The notes under the pieces: generated by a model | The model's input: only the letters and a program-made list of their open reading frames with translations | Databases searched by the model: none | Told to the model about the DNA's origin: nothing | Shown here: positions 22,491-34,480 of the stretch, piece after piece | Layout: each line of letters begins with the position of its first letter | How positions within the stretch are numbered: the first letter of the stretch is position 1 | Translations under genes and position numbers: made by a program | Assembly (NCBI RefSeq): GCF_030867145.1 | Contig: NC_134420.1 | Coordinates: forward strand, 42,547,912 to 42,611,911 | Length of the DNA: 64,000 nucleotides | Origin: Opisthocomus hoazin | Lineage: Eukaryota; Chordata; Aves; Opisthocomiformes; Opisthocomidae | Reading direction: 5' to 3'

Positions 22491-22760
22491 AAAGAATGGC
22501 ATCTGCTGCAGCTGACAAAGGAAATGATTTATTATTTACCACTTCCAATTGGTTGTGTGCTGTAGGAAATCCAATAGCACGTACTTAAAAGTATTCTTTA
22601 GTTCGCAATGTAAAAAAATCCTCTGACAGTGTACTAAAAGGAGGAAAAAGACAAGTCAGGTTGGAGGAAAGCACAATCTCACCATGTCAGAGTTTGGGGC
22701 TAGCTAATAAGCATTAATTAGATAAGCGTGATGAACAATAATTCCTGCAAAGGGTAGCCC
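22490..22760. promoter_or_regulatory. Candidate forebrain enhancer about 3 kb downstream of FOXG1
   Basis: This AT-rich, high-complexity block has clustered developmental motif words. They include CAGCTG E-box next to GACAAAGG (SOX/TCF-like), an inverted CCAAT, TAATAAGCATTAATTAG with a palindromic TAATTA homeodomain core (22715-22720), and GAACAATAATT (SOX-like). There is no ORF. Several noncoding elements around mammalian FOXG1 are deeply conserved forebrain enhancers; whether this is one of them needs alignment. Confidence 0.35.
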
Positions 22761-23184
22761 TGATATATGGCTCTCCAGGCTTCGTTCAGGCAAGCGCTCA
22801 CTCTCCATGCGCTCCTTTAGGTTCAGTGTAGCAAAGTGCTGCTTAAGCAGTTCAGGTGCCACAGACTTTGCCCTCGTTCTCCTAAGCTGGGGGAAGGGGT
22901 GGTTGTTGAGCGGGTAATTTATTCACGTTTCCATACACATATTACCAGCAATGACATTGTCTTTGTCAAGGGAAAAAAACCCACAACAACCCAAAGCTAA
23001 AGTTGTCGTGGATAGCAGCAGGACTGCCAAGGCCCCAAATCTGCCTTTACCTTTGCCTGCTCCCCAGCCAGAGAAGCCCTTTTGTTGGCTGAGGACGACT
23101 TTTAGGCTAATCATTGCACAGGCTCCTTTCGTACTGAATGTGAGGTGGTGGTTTTGGTTGCGGCCTTTTCGTTCTTCTCATTTT

Positions 23185-23198
<14 letters not shown>

Positions 23199-23217
<19 letters not shown>

Positions 23218-23224
23218 TTTTTTT
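23199..23224 (+). repeat. T26 homopolymer
   Basis: Twenty-six consecutive T residues after a TTTC-rich tract. No flanking retroelement 3' end was recognised, so it is recorded as simple repeat. Confidence 0.9.
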
Positions 23225-25299
23225 AAGCAGGCAATAATTCTGCTATCTGATACTTATTTACATGGTGGTTTATACGTCAAATCCTCAAACTAAGCATTTA
23301 GGATTTTATATATATATATATGTATATCCGTGCATTTCTAGGATGCTGCGTGGTCTTAGCCTTGTTTCTTTAGCGCTTCCTAATCTAGAGTGTTTGTGGG
23401 GGACGGGTGGTCTTTATGGAATTAAGGAGCTATTGTTATTTTCCTAGTTGATGTTTGAGGTGATTAACTTTGCTCGCATAGATCATAGAAGAAATCTGCT
23501 CATCAAGAAACCTCCAATTACGATTTTAAGATTGCCTTTGCAAACATGTTGGGGGGATAATAAACTGTAACCGAATCCACAATGCGATATTTAGCCAACC
23601 AATTTTTGACATATTTAAAATACTTTTCTTTTGTTTCAGTAAAGTAGCATCCTTTGTGTGGAATGTATTCTTACGCAAATGTTTAAAGGGAAGTGAACAA
23701 TAATATATTTTGCCTTAAATGGCACAAAACTGCTGTTTGGGGGAGTGATTTTTTTTTTTTTAAATCCGGTACTTGAAAAAAACAGTTTAACCGGGACGTC
23801 ATTTTGCTCTTTATAACTTCTGATGATTATCAAGCTTTATGTCAGAAATTATGATTCAGGTACACACCCCCTCACCACCTGCGGTCATACGAGGTCTCAA
23901 TCACCACGTAGTCACTGTTCCCTCCAGCAAAACTCCCACTGAACTCCGGTTACGTTTTGACTGAACCACACCAGAGTTTTGCTGAAGAAAGAACATCGAG
24001 CAACCCTCGCTGTTTTGTTGGCGATTATATTGAATTATTCGTATTTTCCATTAGGACTGGGAAAAAGAGTAGAAAAATGAAATCAGAGAGTCTGCCTGTA
24101 GATAGTGGCGGCTCCGTACCGGGCTGCGTAGTGGCGAGTAACGCACCCGCCAGAGGGAGAAAGTGTGTGCGAATACACGTTACACGACTACGAATTCAAC
24201 GAACGGGGATAAATATGTACACATACATATAGGCACGCACAACCCTGCGGAGGGGTCTGTCCACGCAGGAGCGTCTGTAGCAGCTTCTCGGCGGTTTCGC
24301 GCACTGAAACGTCCGTGTTGCGAAAGCTACCCCCCCCCCCGCCCCGCTCCGTGGTGAAGGTACCTGGGTAAACGGGCCAAAAAGTGGCGGAGAACTGGGT
24401 TGGGAAGAGGTGAAGGTGAAGATCATTAGAGGTTTTAGGGCTGGCTGTGGCTGTTTTGCTGGGTTTGTGTGACTGTGCCCAGAGGGCGGAGTTCCCGCAC
24501 ATTCCTACCTCACCGGAGAACCTGCCCTCAACTCCACTGCAGCTACTCCAGAGAGATGGGACCCTCCAGAAGAAACCTGTCCAGCAATCACAGCAAGCCT
24601 TCCCGCCAGAAGGGTAGGTGCGCGCCAAGGAAACCTTCCCTACCTCTTCTTTCCTCTTCTCCCAGTGGTACGAACGATCAGAGATGACAGACTTCTCTCT
24701 GGTCGTACCGCTCCCCCGTGCCCCCGGCAAGCAGACCGCCCCTGCAACCGAAGCACAGTCCCAAAACACCAGTTACACCAAAACTGCGTGTGCCTAACGT
24801 TGGGATTTTCTCCTTTTTTCTCTCTCTTTCTCGTTTTTTCTTTTTGGTCTCTTCCTCAAAGCGTTTCCTCCCCCGGCCTCCCCCCTCCCCCTCGGGCTCT
24901 TTCGTTTCAGTCGGTAAGTTGGAAGTTTCTTCGCCGGTTTAGCAGTTCTCACGATTTATCTTAGATTTTTTTTAATTTGTTTTGTTAACGTGCTCTTTAA
25001 TTGCTTGTTTGCCACTAATGCCGGAGAAAGTTACACAGGTGCAATGTTGTGTTTGCCTTTTTTAAGATGTCGAGAGAAACCGCCTCTACCTGAGACCAAG
25101 GCGCACGACGGCACTCGGGGATGGGAGCCCTCCGCCGGCACCGGGTGAGTGCGGGTTTTACTCCTCCCTTACGCTCAGGAATGCAGCAGCTACACTCGTG
25201 ATTTTTTTCCGCTGGTATCGGGACGGGAGGGAGTGCGGTTCCCGCGGATCCCCGAGCGCGCCCTGCCTTTTTGGTCACGGCTGAGAGCAGAAATGTTAC

Positions 25300-25313
25300 G
25301 GGGGGGGGGGGGG
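25300..25313 (+). repeat. G14 homopolymer
   Basis: Fourteen consecutive G residues on the + strand, just upstream of the 25.6-26.8 kb CpG island. Confidence 0.85.
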
Positions 25314-25609
25314 TAGACAAAATTCCCCGCCAGCACTCGTTCCGGAGGGAAATTTGCTCCTTGTTTGATCTCCGCCGAATGAAGGATGGTTTTAGCATGT
25401 AGGGTATAGACGAGTTCCGTAAGGAATTATTTCTAAAAAATCTGAGCCTATCATTCGAGGAAAAAAGCTACGGGCTTCTCGCGCCTTTCGGGGGCTGTGC
25501 GAAGAGTGCCAATACCCCTAAACACTCGGGAAAGGGCCTAAACGCCAAAAATTCACAGCGGGCGAGGAGGGAGACCTCGTAAAAAGCCGCACGTCGAGAA
25601 AGCGAGCTG

Positions 25610-26790
25610 GGTTTCTCTCCGAGCGCTCCACCGGAGCCAACGCGCCGTCGTCCCCCGCCCTCCCCACCGCCGGCCGGGCCGCGGGCAGCGCTCGGCTCCG
25701 CGCAGAGACCCGGGCGCTCGCGCTGCCTTCCCGCCCCCCGAACCCCGCCGCCGCCTCCCGCCCGCGGGGAGGTGTCCGTGCCGCCGACCGGCATCTCGGG
25801 GTAGGGGCGGGGGTTTAAGCCGCTGGTTTGCTCGGCTTGGTCACTCTTGCGGGTGGGGGCAGGCGCGCGGGTGCGTGGGCAGGACTCCCGGGACGGGGCC
25901 CCCTGCGGACCGACGCGGGGCGGGGGGGGACGGGACGGCTGCCGTCCCACCCGGTGGACGGCCTTCACCGCCTCGCCCCTGCCGCCCGTCACCTGCCGAA
26001 AAGAACCGGGTGTTTGGTTCTTGTTTTTTTTACTATAATATGCAGCAAATTGAGTCTTCCGCGACGCTGCGAGCTGAGGTCCCTCTGTTGAGGGGGAAGC
26101 GGCGCCGAGCGCTGGAAACCTCCGACGGCGCGGCCGGCGCCCCGTCCCGTCCCGTCGCGCCTGCCCGGCTCGGAGTCGCCCGGGGGTGCGCCGGGGGTCC
26201 CGCGGGACACGGGTGGAGCCCCCCGCGCCCTGCGCTGCGGAGAGCCGCCACCCCCGCGCCCGTTCCCGGGACGGACCCTGCCCCCCCCCCGGCCCCTCGC
26301 GGAGCCGCCGTGTCCGGACGCGCGTGTCCGCGGGGCGAGGCGGGGGCCGGGCGGGCGGCGCTGCTCGGCGGGGGCGGCGCTGCGCGTCCCGCGTGCTGGG
26401 GGCGCTCTTGCCTCGCGGGAGAAGCCCCCGGGCCCGGCGCCGCGGGGGAACAGGGAGCGCGCGGCCCCGCCGCCTCCACAGCCGCCGGGGCCGGGCTTCA
26501 CCCGGGGCCTCCGCCGCGCCCCGGCCCTCACCTGCCCACCGGCAGAACTGCGGGCACTCGTGTTCAGGGGGCTGGGGCCCGCGCCGCCTCCCTCCCCTGC
26601 GGCGCGAGGGAAAACGGCGGGGCGTCCCTCTCCGCTCCGGGCCGGCCCGGGCCCGCGCCTCGCCGGGAGGCAGGCGCTGCCGCAGGGGAACGGAGTGGGC
26701 TGAAACTTCTCTCCCTGCCAGCTGGTCCGGGATGCTCCGGTCTGGGAACGGTGTCGCAAAACGCACCTTCCGCCCCGTATAACCCACCTC
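25610..26790. promoter_or_regulatory. Large CpG island 6-7 kb downstream of FOXG1
   Basis: This is about 1.2 kb of very high CpG density, comparable in extent to the FOXG1 promoter island. It hosts ORFs of 300-470 codons on both strands, whose Arg/Pro/Gly/Ala composition and lack of domains mark them as by-products of GC content. A substantial island here could be the promoter of a downstream noncoding RNA or a Polycomb target domain. Confidence 0.65.
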
Positions 26791-26799
26791 CCCCTCCAC

Positions 26800-29505
26800 C
26801 GGGGCGAAATAAAAACTCGGGGAAAAAAAAACCCGAAACCACCCCAAAACGAAGGAAGTAAAACAAACCGCCAAAATAAATAAATAACCGAAGCAACTAC
26901 CAGCAACTACCTTCCCTGTCCCCCCCCCCTTACGGTCGTGTAACAGAATACAGTATCAGGCCAGCGAATTAGACTTAAAGCGAGCGGATTTGCTACTCCC
27001 AGCCGAGGAAATGGATGCGGAGCGGCTGCAGGGTCCGTTTGAAAAAGCCATCTCTGGGGAGTCCTCCGGGTGTGCTTGGGGTCATCCCGGATTGGAGAGG
27101 AAGGGCTGAGCGAGGGGGAGTCTGAGAAAAGCCTGCCACTGTCACCCTACCCAGAGGTGAGTAAAGCATCCCTGTAAAGTTAGCTGCAAGAAGCTGCTTA
27201 ACCTAAGACCCAGAGGTGAAAGCTCTCCTCGCCGGGGGAGACTGCATTTCGAGCTGCAAAGGCGCCACGAAGCCCAAGCTCTCCTGTGTTTACTTTTTTA
27301 TTATTATTATTATTTTGTCCCCCCCGCGGTGGGGAATTCAGAGCGGTTTACAGAGGGGCATCCTCCGCGGGGAGGTAGGAACACTTGGAAGGAGCCCTTC
27401 CCTTCCCCTCCGGGGGCTCCCGCTCGGCGGCGACGGGGGATGGGGTCGGCAGAGGACGCCTCGCCGGGCTCCCCGGTAACTTGGGGGCCCTCCAAGTTAG
27501 GTCTTCGCCCCGCGCCGTTCGTCACGAGAAGGAAAGGGACTGGCAGCCCGCCTCGTTGCCTGGTTTCCGCCCAGAAATTATCTGATCGCAAGTGTTTGAG
27601 GTTAGAGAGTCTGTTAAATTCGTCATATCCAACGGGAGACAGGTATCTGCCGAAAAATTTGGCTGAAGTCTGGATGCTGAGTGAAAAAGGAGATTTCTTT
27701 CTCAGTCTTGGAAGGCAGTTTGAAAAAAGAGAAAGAAAAAGAAGAAGTTGCATTCTCATAAAAATAAGCAAGACCTCTTCGTGAGGCGCTCCGTGTCCCA
27801 AAAGGCTGCAACACTTCTGAGAATTAAATACGGATAATGTACACCGGTTACCAGACTGGTCTTTGGAAGCAAAAATCTCGGCGATGCTGTACTAGAACTT
27901 GCGTTTCCCTCCTTTTTCTGCCCCATGCACACTCATACACACTCGCACACCCCCACCGGCGTATCTCCAAACGGGGATGACGGGTCCGACCAGACTTTTC
28001 CCTGGAGCCCGAACGAAACAAAGCTGGTACAGACTGTTAGAGCGGGCTTTGGAGGGATATGGTTGAGAGCGTCACATAATCACTCCTATATTTATCATGT
28101 CGTGGGTCACAGGTAACTTTAAAAAGAGCTAGTGATAAGTAAACCTCCTTTTAGGTTTCTGAACTGCACGTCTAATGGCGAGTGCCTCAGGAGGAGAGAA
28201 TCACAGCGGTACAGAATGGCAAGGGTATTTTCACCGGCGTGTAGTACACACGCTCTCGTATAGGATTGTGAGAAAACAGACGGGAATTACGCAAATAAAA
28301 ATCGAATTGTTGTTTTATCAATGAACTTTTCCCACTGCATCTGTATCTCTATAGCGCTCTCTATATATACACGTGTACCTATTCATGTGTGTGTATATGC
28401 AAGTATATATTTGCCTGATCTTTTCTGAACGTGAAAGTGTCCTCCAGCATTCTTCAGAAGAGGCAGCATTGTGTGTTCCTTTTCTTGCTTGCTTGTTTAT
28501 TCTGTTCCAGCAAAGCTGTTTGTTTTTCTGGGAAACGTAAGTTGCCTTTAGTTGTGTCATCAATATCATTTGCATTTAGGCGGAAGGGTAGGACTTATTA
28601 GCTCTATTTTTATTATTAAATCAGTGAAGGTGAAAGTACTGATAATTAAATACAGTTCTCTGATTGCAGGTTGGAACAGCAAAATCGATTGTCTCCTCAT
28701 CAATAAGACAAGTGTTGAGCAGCTTGCTATTGATTAGTATGTTTATTTATGCAGAATTTTAGGTATTTGCTTACATATTTCGGGTTCTTTGTCTGCTAAT
28801 TATTATACCGCATTGGTTTGAAAGAAAGAGATTAGACTGGGAAACACACTTGACAGATCCATTCTTAGCTAACCCGATAGTGGATTATTGCAATCCAATA
28901 AGTTTAACAAATTACTTATACGTGCTTGCCTTTCGGCCAAATAGGAAACCATTTCAGATTAAAATCCCTTGTTGCATTCGGGGTCGGTTTGTTTACATAA
29001 AGGGGCATTCTGTTTATATATTTTCCGAAAGAAAAATGATTTTCTGGATCCGCAAAGGCTGAAGAGGTGTCTATGTGTGCTTCGCCTCCCGGGCCCTTGG
29101 CGTCCTTTGTAAGTGTCAAACACCTTCCCAGCAGCAGAGTGGCCCCTGGGGTTTCCTCGTAGATGGAATTTAAGAATCGGAGGGAATCTGAATACAGATA
29201 TGAGGAATCGATATATTAAATGGGGGGGGGGGGGGGGGGGGGAATAGAAAAACTAAAAAAAAAGAAGAACCGGCTTTCAAAGATCGGAGTGCTCCAGAGC
29301 AGGCGATGCTCGAAGTCGCCTTTTGGCTTAGTCATTTAACCGGTTCAAAAGGAATGGCCCCAGCCCCTCCGCGAAACGGCCTGGTTGCCAGCCGTCCCCT
29401 CCCAAGACCGCAGAAGGCTGACACTTCGTTCTATTTTTTAGCATACCTTTTTTTTTTTTTAATTTTTTAAATTTTCCCTTCCCCTTCCTTCCTCCCCCCT
29501 ACGCT
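26800..29505. other. Noncoding interval, 26.8-29.5 kb
   Basis: No gene is found. A moderately CpG-rich stretch lies at about 27330-27560, with a TTA repeat just before it (27298-27315). The block at about 28640-28990 is high-complexity AT-rich DNA with TGACAG (MEIS/TGIF-like), GGATTA (OTX-like) and TTTGTTTAC (forkhead-like) words, and is a weak enhancer candidate. A G21 run is listed separately. Confidence 0.5.
29222..29242 (+). repeat. G21 homopolymer
   Basis: Twenty-one consecutive G residues on the + strand, followed by an A-rich stretch. Confidence 0.85.
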
Positions 29506-29509
29506 GGCG

Positions 29510-29940
29510 TTTTCTGCTGCGGCCGTTGCGAGGAGGGCTCCGCTTCACCCAGATTTCCCCCCCTCCACTCCGGGCTGCGGACAGGCGGGCGGGTGGCGGG
29601 TGGGAAGGCGAGGGGGGGCTCGGGGGGACCCCGAGCTGCGGGCTGGGAGGCGGGAAGCGGAGCGGCGGGCGGCGTCGGGCCCCTCTCCGCGGCCGGGAGC
29701 GCTCTGAGCCCCTTCCTCCTCTGCTGCTTTCGGCAAGTTTGGTCGCGGGGGGGGAGTGTGGGGGAATTTTATTTATTTATTTTCCCCCACCCTTCCTTCT
29801 ACCTCCAGCAACTGCCGCTGTACGAGCCGTAGGGAAGAGAGGGCCTGGCATCAGACGATCGCGGTATCAGTCACCTCTCCCCCCGGCCCGCGGCACAGCC
29901 GGCCGTGCGCGCCCGAGCCTCCGAGCGCGGAGTCTTTCCT
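29510..29940. promoter_or_regulatory. CpG island about 10 kb downstream of FOXG1
   Basis: A GC-rich, CpG-rich block bounded by T-rich DNA upstream and AT-rich DNA downstream. No protein-like ORF is present. It belongs to the series of islands flanking FOXG1. Confidence 0.6.
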
Positions 29941-29944
29941 GTGA

Positions 29945-32900
29945 ATGAAGGAGAAAACACTCGACAGGTCGTGAATAATCGTTTTAATGAGTGTGTAAAA
30001 GCGTGCGACGGGGTGCACGGAGCTGTCGGGTTAAACAAACAACTTGTACCCTGACGAAAGCCGATTGTTAAAGTGCAAAGTGGTGTCAGTCCAATTTCCA
30101 CCCCAGTTCTAAAAACCACAGATCTAAGTCGCGGGAGTCCAATTTTCCCCATTAAGAAAAATAACAATATTTTCTGGACGTAAGTGTGATCATCCCTAAT
30201 GTTAGCCTTTGACGAAAAAAAGACCAGTTGCATATCCGAAAGATATCCAAGTTCTTTGTATTCTTTCTTATTATTGCAAAAGAAGTTAGTTAAAAAGTGT
30301 GTATTTTACATTTTCGGAGATATTATCATATCAAAGCGGTAAATATTTTCCTTTTTTGTGTGTGTCCCCCCCCCCCGTATGTTTTTTTCACAGATCACTG
30401 GAGGCAAACATCGAATTAATTGGATCTCAATGACTGAGGTTGGTAACTTTGTATTGAACTAAGGTTATCTCTGTCACAGTGTCCAGGTGTTTACAAGACA
30501 TTTCAGGCGTTTCTAGAAAAATAAATCCAGAGAACACGTACGATAAAATTAAAAGGTGGTTACAATATTGTATACTCCAAATCCAAGTTATCACAATTCT
30601 GTGTAGGGAGATAACACTCTGTGGGTCTGTAGCAATCTATCCAGAGACTATAAACTCCAGAGAAAAATTTTAGAGATTTGCCTTTTTTTTTTTTTTTTTA
30701 AGCACGCCCGCCGCCAGAGTAGCCAGGTCTGTTCCCTTCAGAACCAGAGGGCCTCGCGCTATTTTGAAAATGCAAACCCCACTCCTTTAAGTCAACTGAC
30801 TATTTTTCAGAGTTAGTTGTTCGTTATTTAATGACGCATGTTACCGATGTTCATTGTTGCTAAAGGCTTCCAGACCGACTGCAGGTCTGGTTCCCTCTAA
30901 GTCCTTTTCAGACATGTCCTTCCTTTCTTTGAAAACACCGGTATGAGCGGAGCAAGGTGAGACAAGGCAACCCCAGCTGGAAACCAACGCTTTTTAAAAT
31001 TTCTCCTTAGCACGGTTCCGTTTGATGCTCGGATTTGCAAAAACACTGTGACGATGGAAAACAAACGGCTTCCAAAATGTATTGCTAGGCTACAGACGTA
31101 ATGGGGTCCCAATGCAGGTTGCAGTGATACGAATGGAAAATTTACTTTCGATACTGGTGTAAAACCGAATCTGGCCATTCATGAACTGGATAGGAGTATC
31201 CAGATGGCTGAGGTCTCAAGCCGATCTCCGCCTTTGTAGCGTTCAGTCTTAAAACACAGAGGTTTTTTTTCACCAAGGCAATTTTGCATTGTGCTTTAGG
31301 AACGATATGGGCATTCGGAATGAATGTCGTTGAGTTTCGTGTCCCTCCTCGCGGCAGAATCGCCTTTGCGTACCTTCCTCTGAAGCTGGTGTTAGAAAGA
31401 AAAGAGAGAGGGAAGATAAGAGAGGGAGAGAGAAGGAGAAAGGAGAGAAAGGTGTACTCCGCCCCGGCGGATTTGGTAGCGGATCTGTAACTAATGAGCC
31501 ATACGATCATATAACAATATTTAACAAGCATCTGACAAACGTTCTGGGCATTTTCAAACACGGCTTTGTTCAGAGTGTATGACTTGAAACACGTCGTTGC
31601 CCGGACCAGTCTGAACGCTGCAGATTGTCAAACCCGAAACGCTGTCCCTTCCCACTGTGTTAGGGAGCTTTTCCTTAAGTCCCTGCGGGCAAAAGAGGGA
31701 CGTAGGCTCAGTCCCGTGGAGGAAAGTCAGAGGAGAATGAAAGACAAAGCACAAGGACATGTGCCTGCCTCCCAAGCACAACAGGACAGAATGCTGCATC
31801 CTGAGAGCAAGGAAACATTTCTCATCCCAATGAAAGACTAATGCCCTCCTTCTGCAACTGCAATTTCCTTTGCAACAAAAACATGTGGAAAACGGGCACG
31901 GTGGAGAGCAAAGACCTATCAGTTTCCTGCTGTAGTTCTGCTAATAAATAAACTTCTAAATGTTTAAAACACTCTATCTGTCACATTCCCTAGATAGGTA
32001 CTGTAAATTCCTGTTGCAGATATACAGAGATCCAAGAGGTTGCCTCTGTTTTTGTATCTCTCTCTCACAAGAAATGCACTATCAAAACATTAATTATATT
32101 TGAAAGGGAGCAGATTATTTGTTTGAGAAAGAATTACATTCTTGAATTTATATTCCACGCAGATCTCTCCTCCTGTCTGCTGAGAGGGTTGAACTGTAAA
32201 TCTGTCTCAAATGATGTACCCCTAAAATGTAGGTAGGTGTGTCACATTAGAGTAGTAGAGAGATGGGAGATAATCTGTAGGTGCTTTTAGACACCTCTGT
32301 GGGATGGGTCGTTAGGGAATGCCGAAATCAACATGAAATTGCAAATCTAACATGTGAAGAACATACACCCTTATTCTTTGACAAAGGAAATACACACACG
32401 CATAGACAGGCAGAACTGAACCTAGTTAGTTATTGAACACTGTGACTCACGGGAGTTTGGGCCCACAGTTCCCATTGTAGGGTTTTTTGATTTTTTTTTT
32501 TTGGTTGGTTTTGTTTGTTGTTTTGTTTTTTCCTTTTTAATGCCACATGCACATCTTGCGGTAGCCGATAGTTGCAAAGCTACCAACCGTATGAGTCATG
32601 AGCCATCATTTAAAGACTGTGCCTCGTTTTCTGCTTTTTAAAAGCCTAATAAAAGGGTTAAACAGATGCCCTCATGTCTCTACTTTTCTTGTGAGAAAAA
32701 TGGCGATCTACTCGGTCTTTGTTAGGAGCTCCTGAGATACTGTCCTTGGCGTCTCCTTTTCCCCCTCTCCGCTCTCCAGCCACTCAGTATTTCCTCGCCC
32801 ACCTTCAGGCCCCTTGAAGTATCTCAGCAGCATCGTTCTCCAGCCTTGAGAGTATCTTGGCAGTGACCGAGGCGAACAGTCCGGTCGGGAAGATGCCTGG

Positions 32901-33060
32901 GGCTTGTTGTATCGCACTTGAGGAAATTCCTCACTACATCGGTACCCTTCGCCTGGGACCCGGGGAAGCTGCCTTAGCACCAGGTCCTGAAGCGGTGGGC
33001 CCTCTTCTCTGCCTCTGCTTTCCTTGAGCTCTGGGAAAACCGAGGCATGGGGCCTGAAGG
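29945..33060. other. Noncoding interval, 29.9-33.1 kb
   Basis: No gene was found. Composition is mixed. It includes a polypurine tract at 31394-31452 (listed separately) and a T/GT-rich patch at about 32485-32540. Confidence 0.6.
31394..31452 (+). repeat. 59-bp homopurine (GA-rich) tract
   Basis: All bases are A or G except one T at 31417. GAGA-type mirror-repeat tracts can adopt triplex DNA and bind GAGA-like factors. It is recorded as low-complexity sequence. Confidence 0.85.
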
Positions 33061-33077
33061 GCGGTCGCAGGGAGCAC

Positions 33078-33097
33078 GGGGGGGGGGGGGGGGGGGG
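33078..33097 (+). repeat. G20 homopolymer
   Basis: Twenty consecutive G residues on the + strand, 229 bp upstream of an even longer G29 run. Confidence 0.85.
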
Positions 33098-33325
33098 CGG
33101 GCTCTCCTGCCTGCGGCAGTGTCTGGGATGTGCTCTCTTCCTGATTAGGTACCTGTGGAGGAAGAAGGTGACGTGACGAGAAACGCGTGACAGCCAAAGT
33201 GGGGAACTGTCCATGAGCAGGATCCGTGATGAATGAGGTCCGCGTGGTCGTGATGCAAGAGCAGAACAGGACAGTGTGCTGGCACCAAGCGTCGATTTTT
33301 TGTTCCCTAGAGCCAAAAAAGAAAA

Positions 33326-33326
<1 letters not shown>

Positions 33327-33355
<29 letters not shown>
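33327..33355 (+). repeat. G29 homopolymer
   Basis: Twenty-nine consecutive G residues, the longest G run in the window, preceded by an A-rich AAAAAAGAAAAA stretch. Its length in the assembly may be unreliable. Confidence 0.8.
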
Positions 33356-33358
<3 letters not shown>

Positions 33359-33639
33359 CAGGGGTTGCGAGGGAGCGATCGGAGAAGTTAGTGGCTGTCT
33401 GGAGTGTAAACACGAATCCATCATCTCCTCCAGAGAAGGGGAGGCTGCGTTTGCCAAACGGGCTAGACAAAGCCCAGGCGAGAGGCAGAGGCGCCGCCGG
33501 ACCGCTCCGAGATGCCGCCCTGAAATCTGTCTCCAAGACGACTCGAAGGACAGTACTTTACAAAGTAATCAGTTCCAAAATCTCCCAGGCAGATGTCCGA
33601 GACTAAGGCAGGGTCTGTGATAATTGCCATAAAATCGTG

Positions 33640-34480
33640 GGGAACGAGATCTGCCCCGGGGTAGGAGGCGGGATGGGGCAGGAGGGGCGGCATGCCGTCG
33701 AAAAACCCCGCTAACGTTGCAAACAGGGTTTAATTCCTTGGGTAACTTCATGCAGATCTCAGGCTTCTCCCCCGGGCTTGGCGGGGAAGGCTGCGGTGGC
33801 CGAGCCTGCGACTCCTCGCATTGTTCCTGACCGTGCACTGTGTCGCCGGAATGCCAATAAACGCTTTAATCGCGACTTACTCGCGGCTGGCGGATGCTCC
33901 GGCCTCCCAGGCCCGGCCTAAACGGGCTCTGTCCCGGCCCGGGGCTGCGGGGTCTCCCCTCCCTCCCTCCCTCCCTTCGGGTGCGCTTCGTGCTCTGGGG
34001 AAAGGCGGGTGTACGGGCTGGGGGGGGGCTCTTTGCACCGGCCCCTGGGTTTGCTTTCCTTGGCAGGGGCCGGTTTTGGCTTGCGAGGGTGGTAGAGACG
34101 AGGGATCTCCTCCTTTCAGCGGGGTCAGGATTTCAGAACTCGGGGCTCAGCAGCCGCAGGCACCCCGCCGGGATCCCGCCCGGCTCAGCGGTCGCCAGCA
34201 AGGAGCAGCGGCTCTCCCCGGCGTGGAGCACGGCCCGTGTCTCTCGCCCTTCCAGCAAACGCCGGCAGATGGATGCGATTAAACCTCGGCGATGCTCCGC
34301 GGCCGGACACCGACACCGGCTGTGAGAGGGCTGGCCGTCGTGCGGTGCCTGTGGTCTAGCGTTCGCCCCCAGCAGCCACGACGGGGAGGAGGGACGAGAA
34401 GTGGATGCTCCCAGCTTCCCTGCCCCGCGACTAGAGGAGCACGGCAGGACCCCCCCAAAGTTCGGGAGAGAACGGGACGG
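33640..34480. promoter_or_regulatory. Weak CpG island about 14-15 kb downstream of FOXG1
   Basis: Moderately high G+C with regular CpGs, less dense than the other islands. Several short frames are open, but none looks protein-like. Confidence 0.45.

Larger units (their letters stand above)
22760..25600. other. Noncoding interval, 22.8-25.6 kb
   Basis: No gene was found. It contains a T26 run (23199-23224), a TA microsatellite near 23310, a C10 run near 24331 and a G14 run (25300-25313). A weak splice-donor-like GGTAGGT at about 24615 is not supported by any coding context. Confidence 0.55.

Noticed and set aside
24140-24490. CTCF-like words (CCGCCAGAGGG at about 24147; CCCAGAGGGCG at about 24478)
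   Set aside because: Each matches only part of the CTCF consensus. Without occupancy or conservation data they are too weak to annotate as boundary sites.
24460-24620. Possible noncoding exon ending at a GGTAGGT donor-like word
   Set aside because: One donor-like match without an acceptor, promoter or conservation evidence is expected by chance.
25468-26874. 468-codon minus-strand ORF and 328-codon plus-strand ORF (25875-26861)
   Set aside because: Both fill the same CpG island and are Arg/Pro/Gly/Ala-rich. Stops are rare there because of base composition, and neither has a recognisable domain or conserved start context.
32708-33457. 249-codon minus-strand ORF
   Set aside because: It runs through both long G runs, giving artificial proline stretches, and shows no domain.
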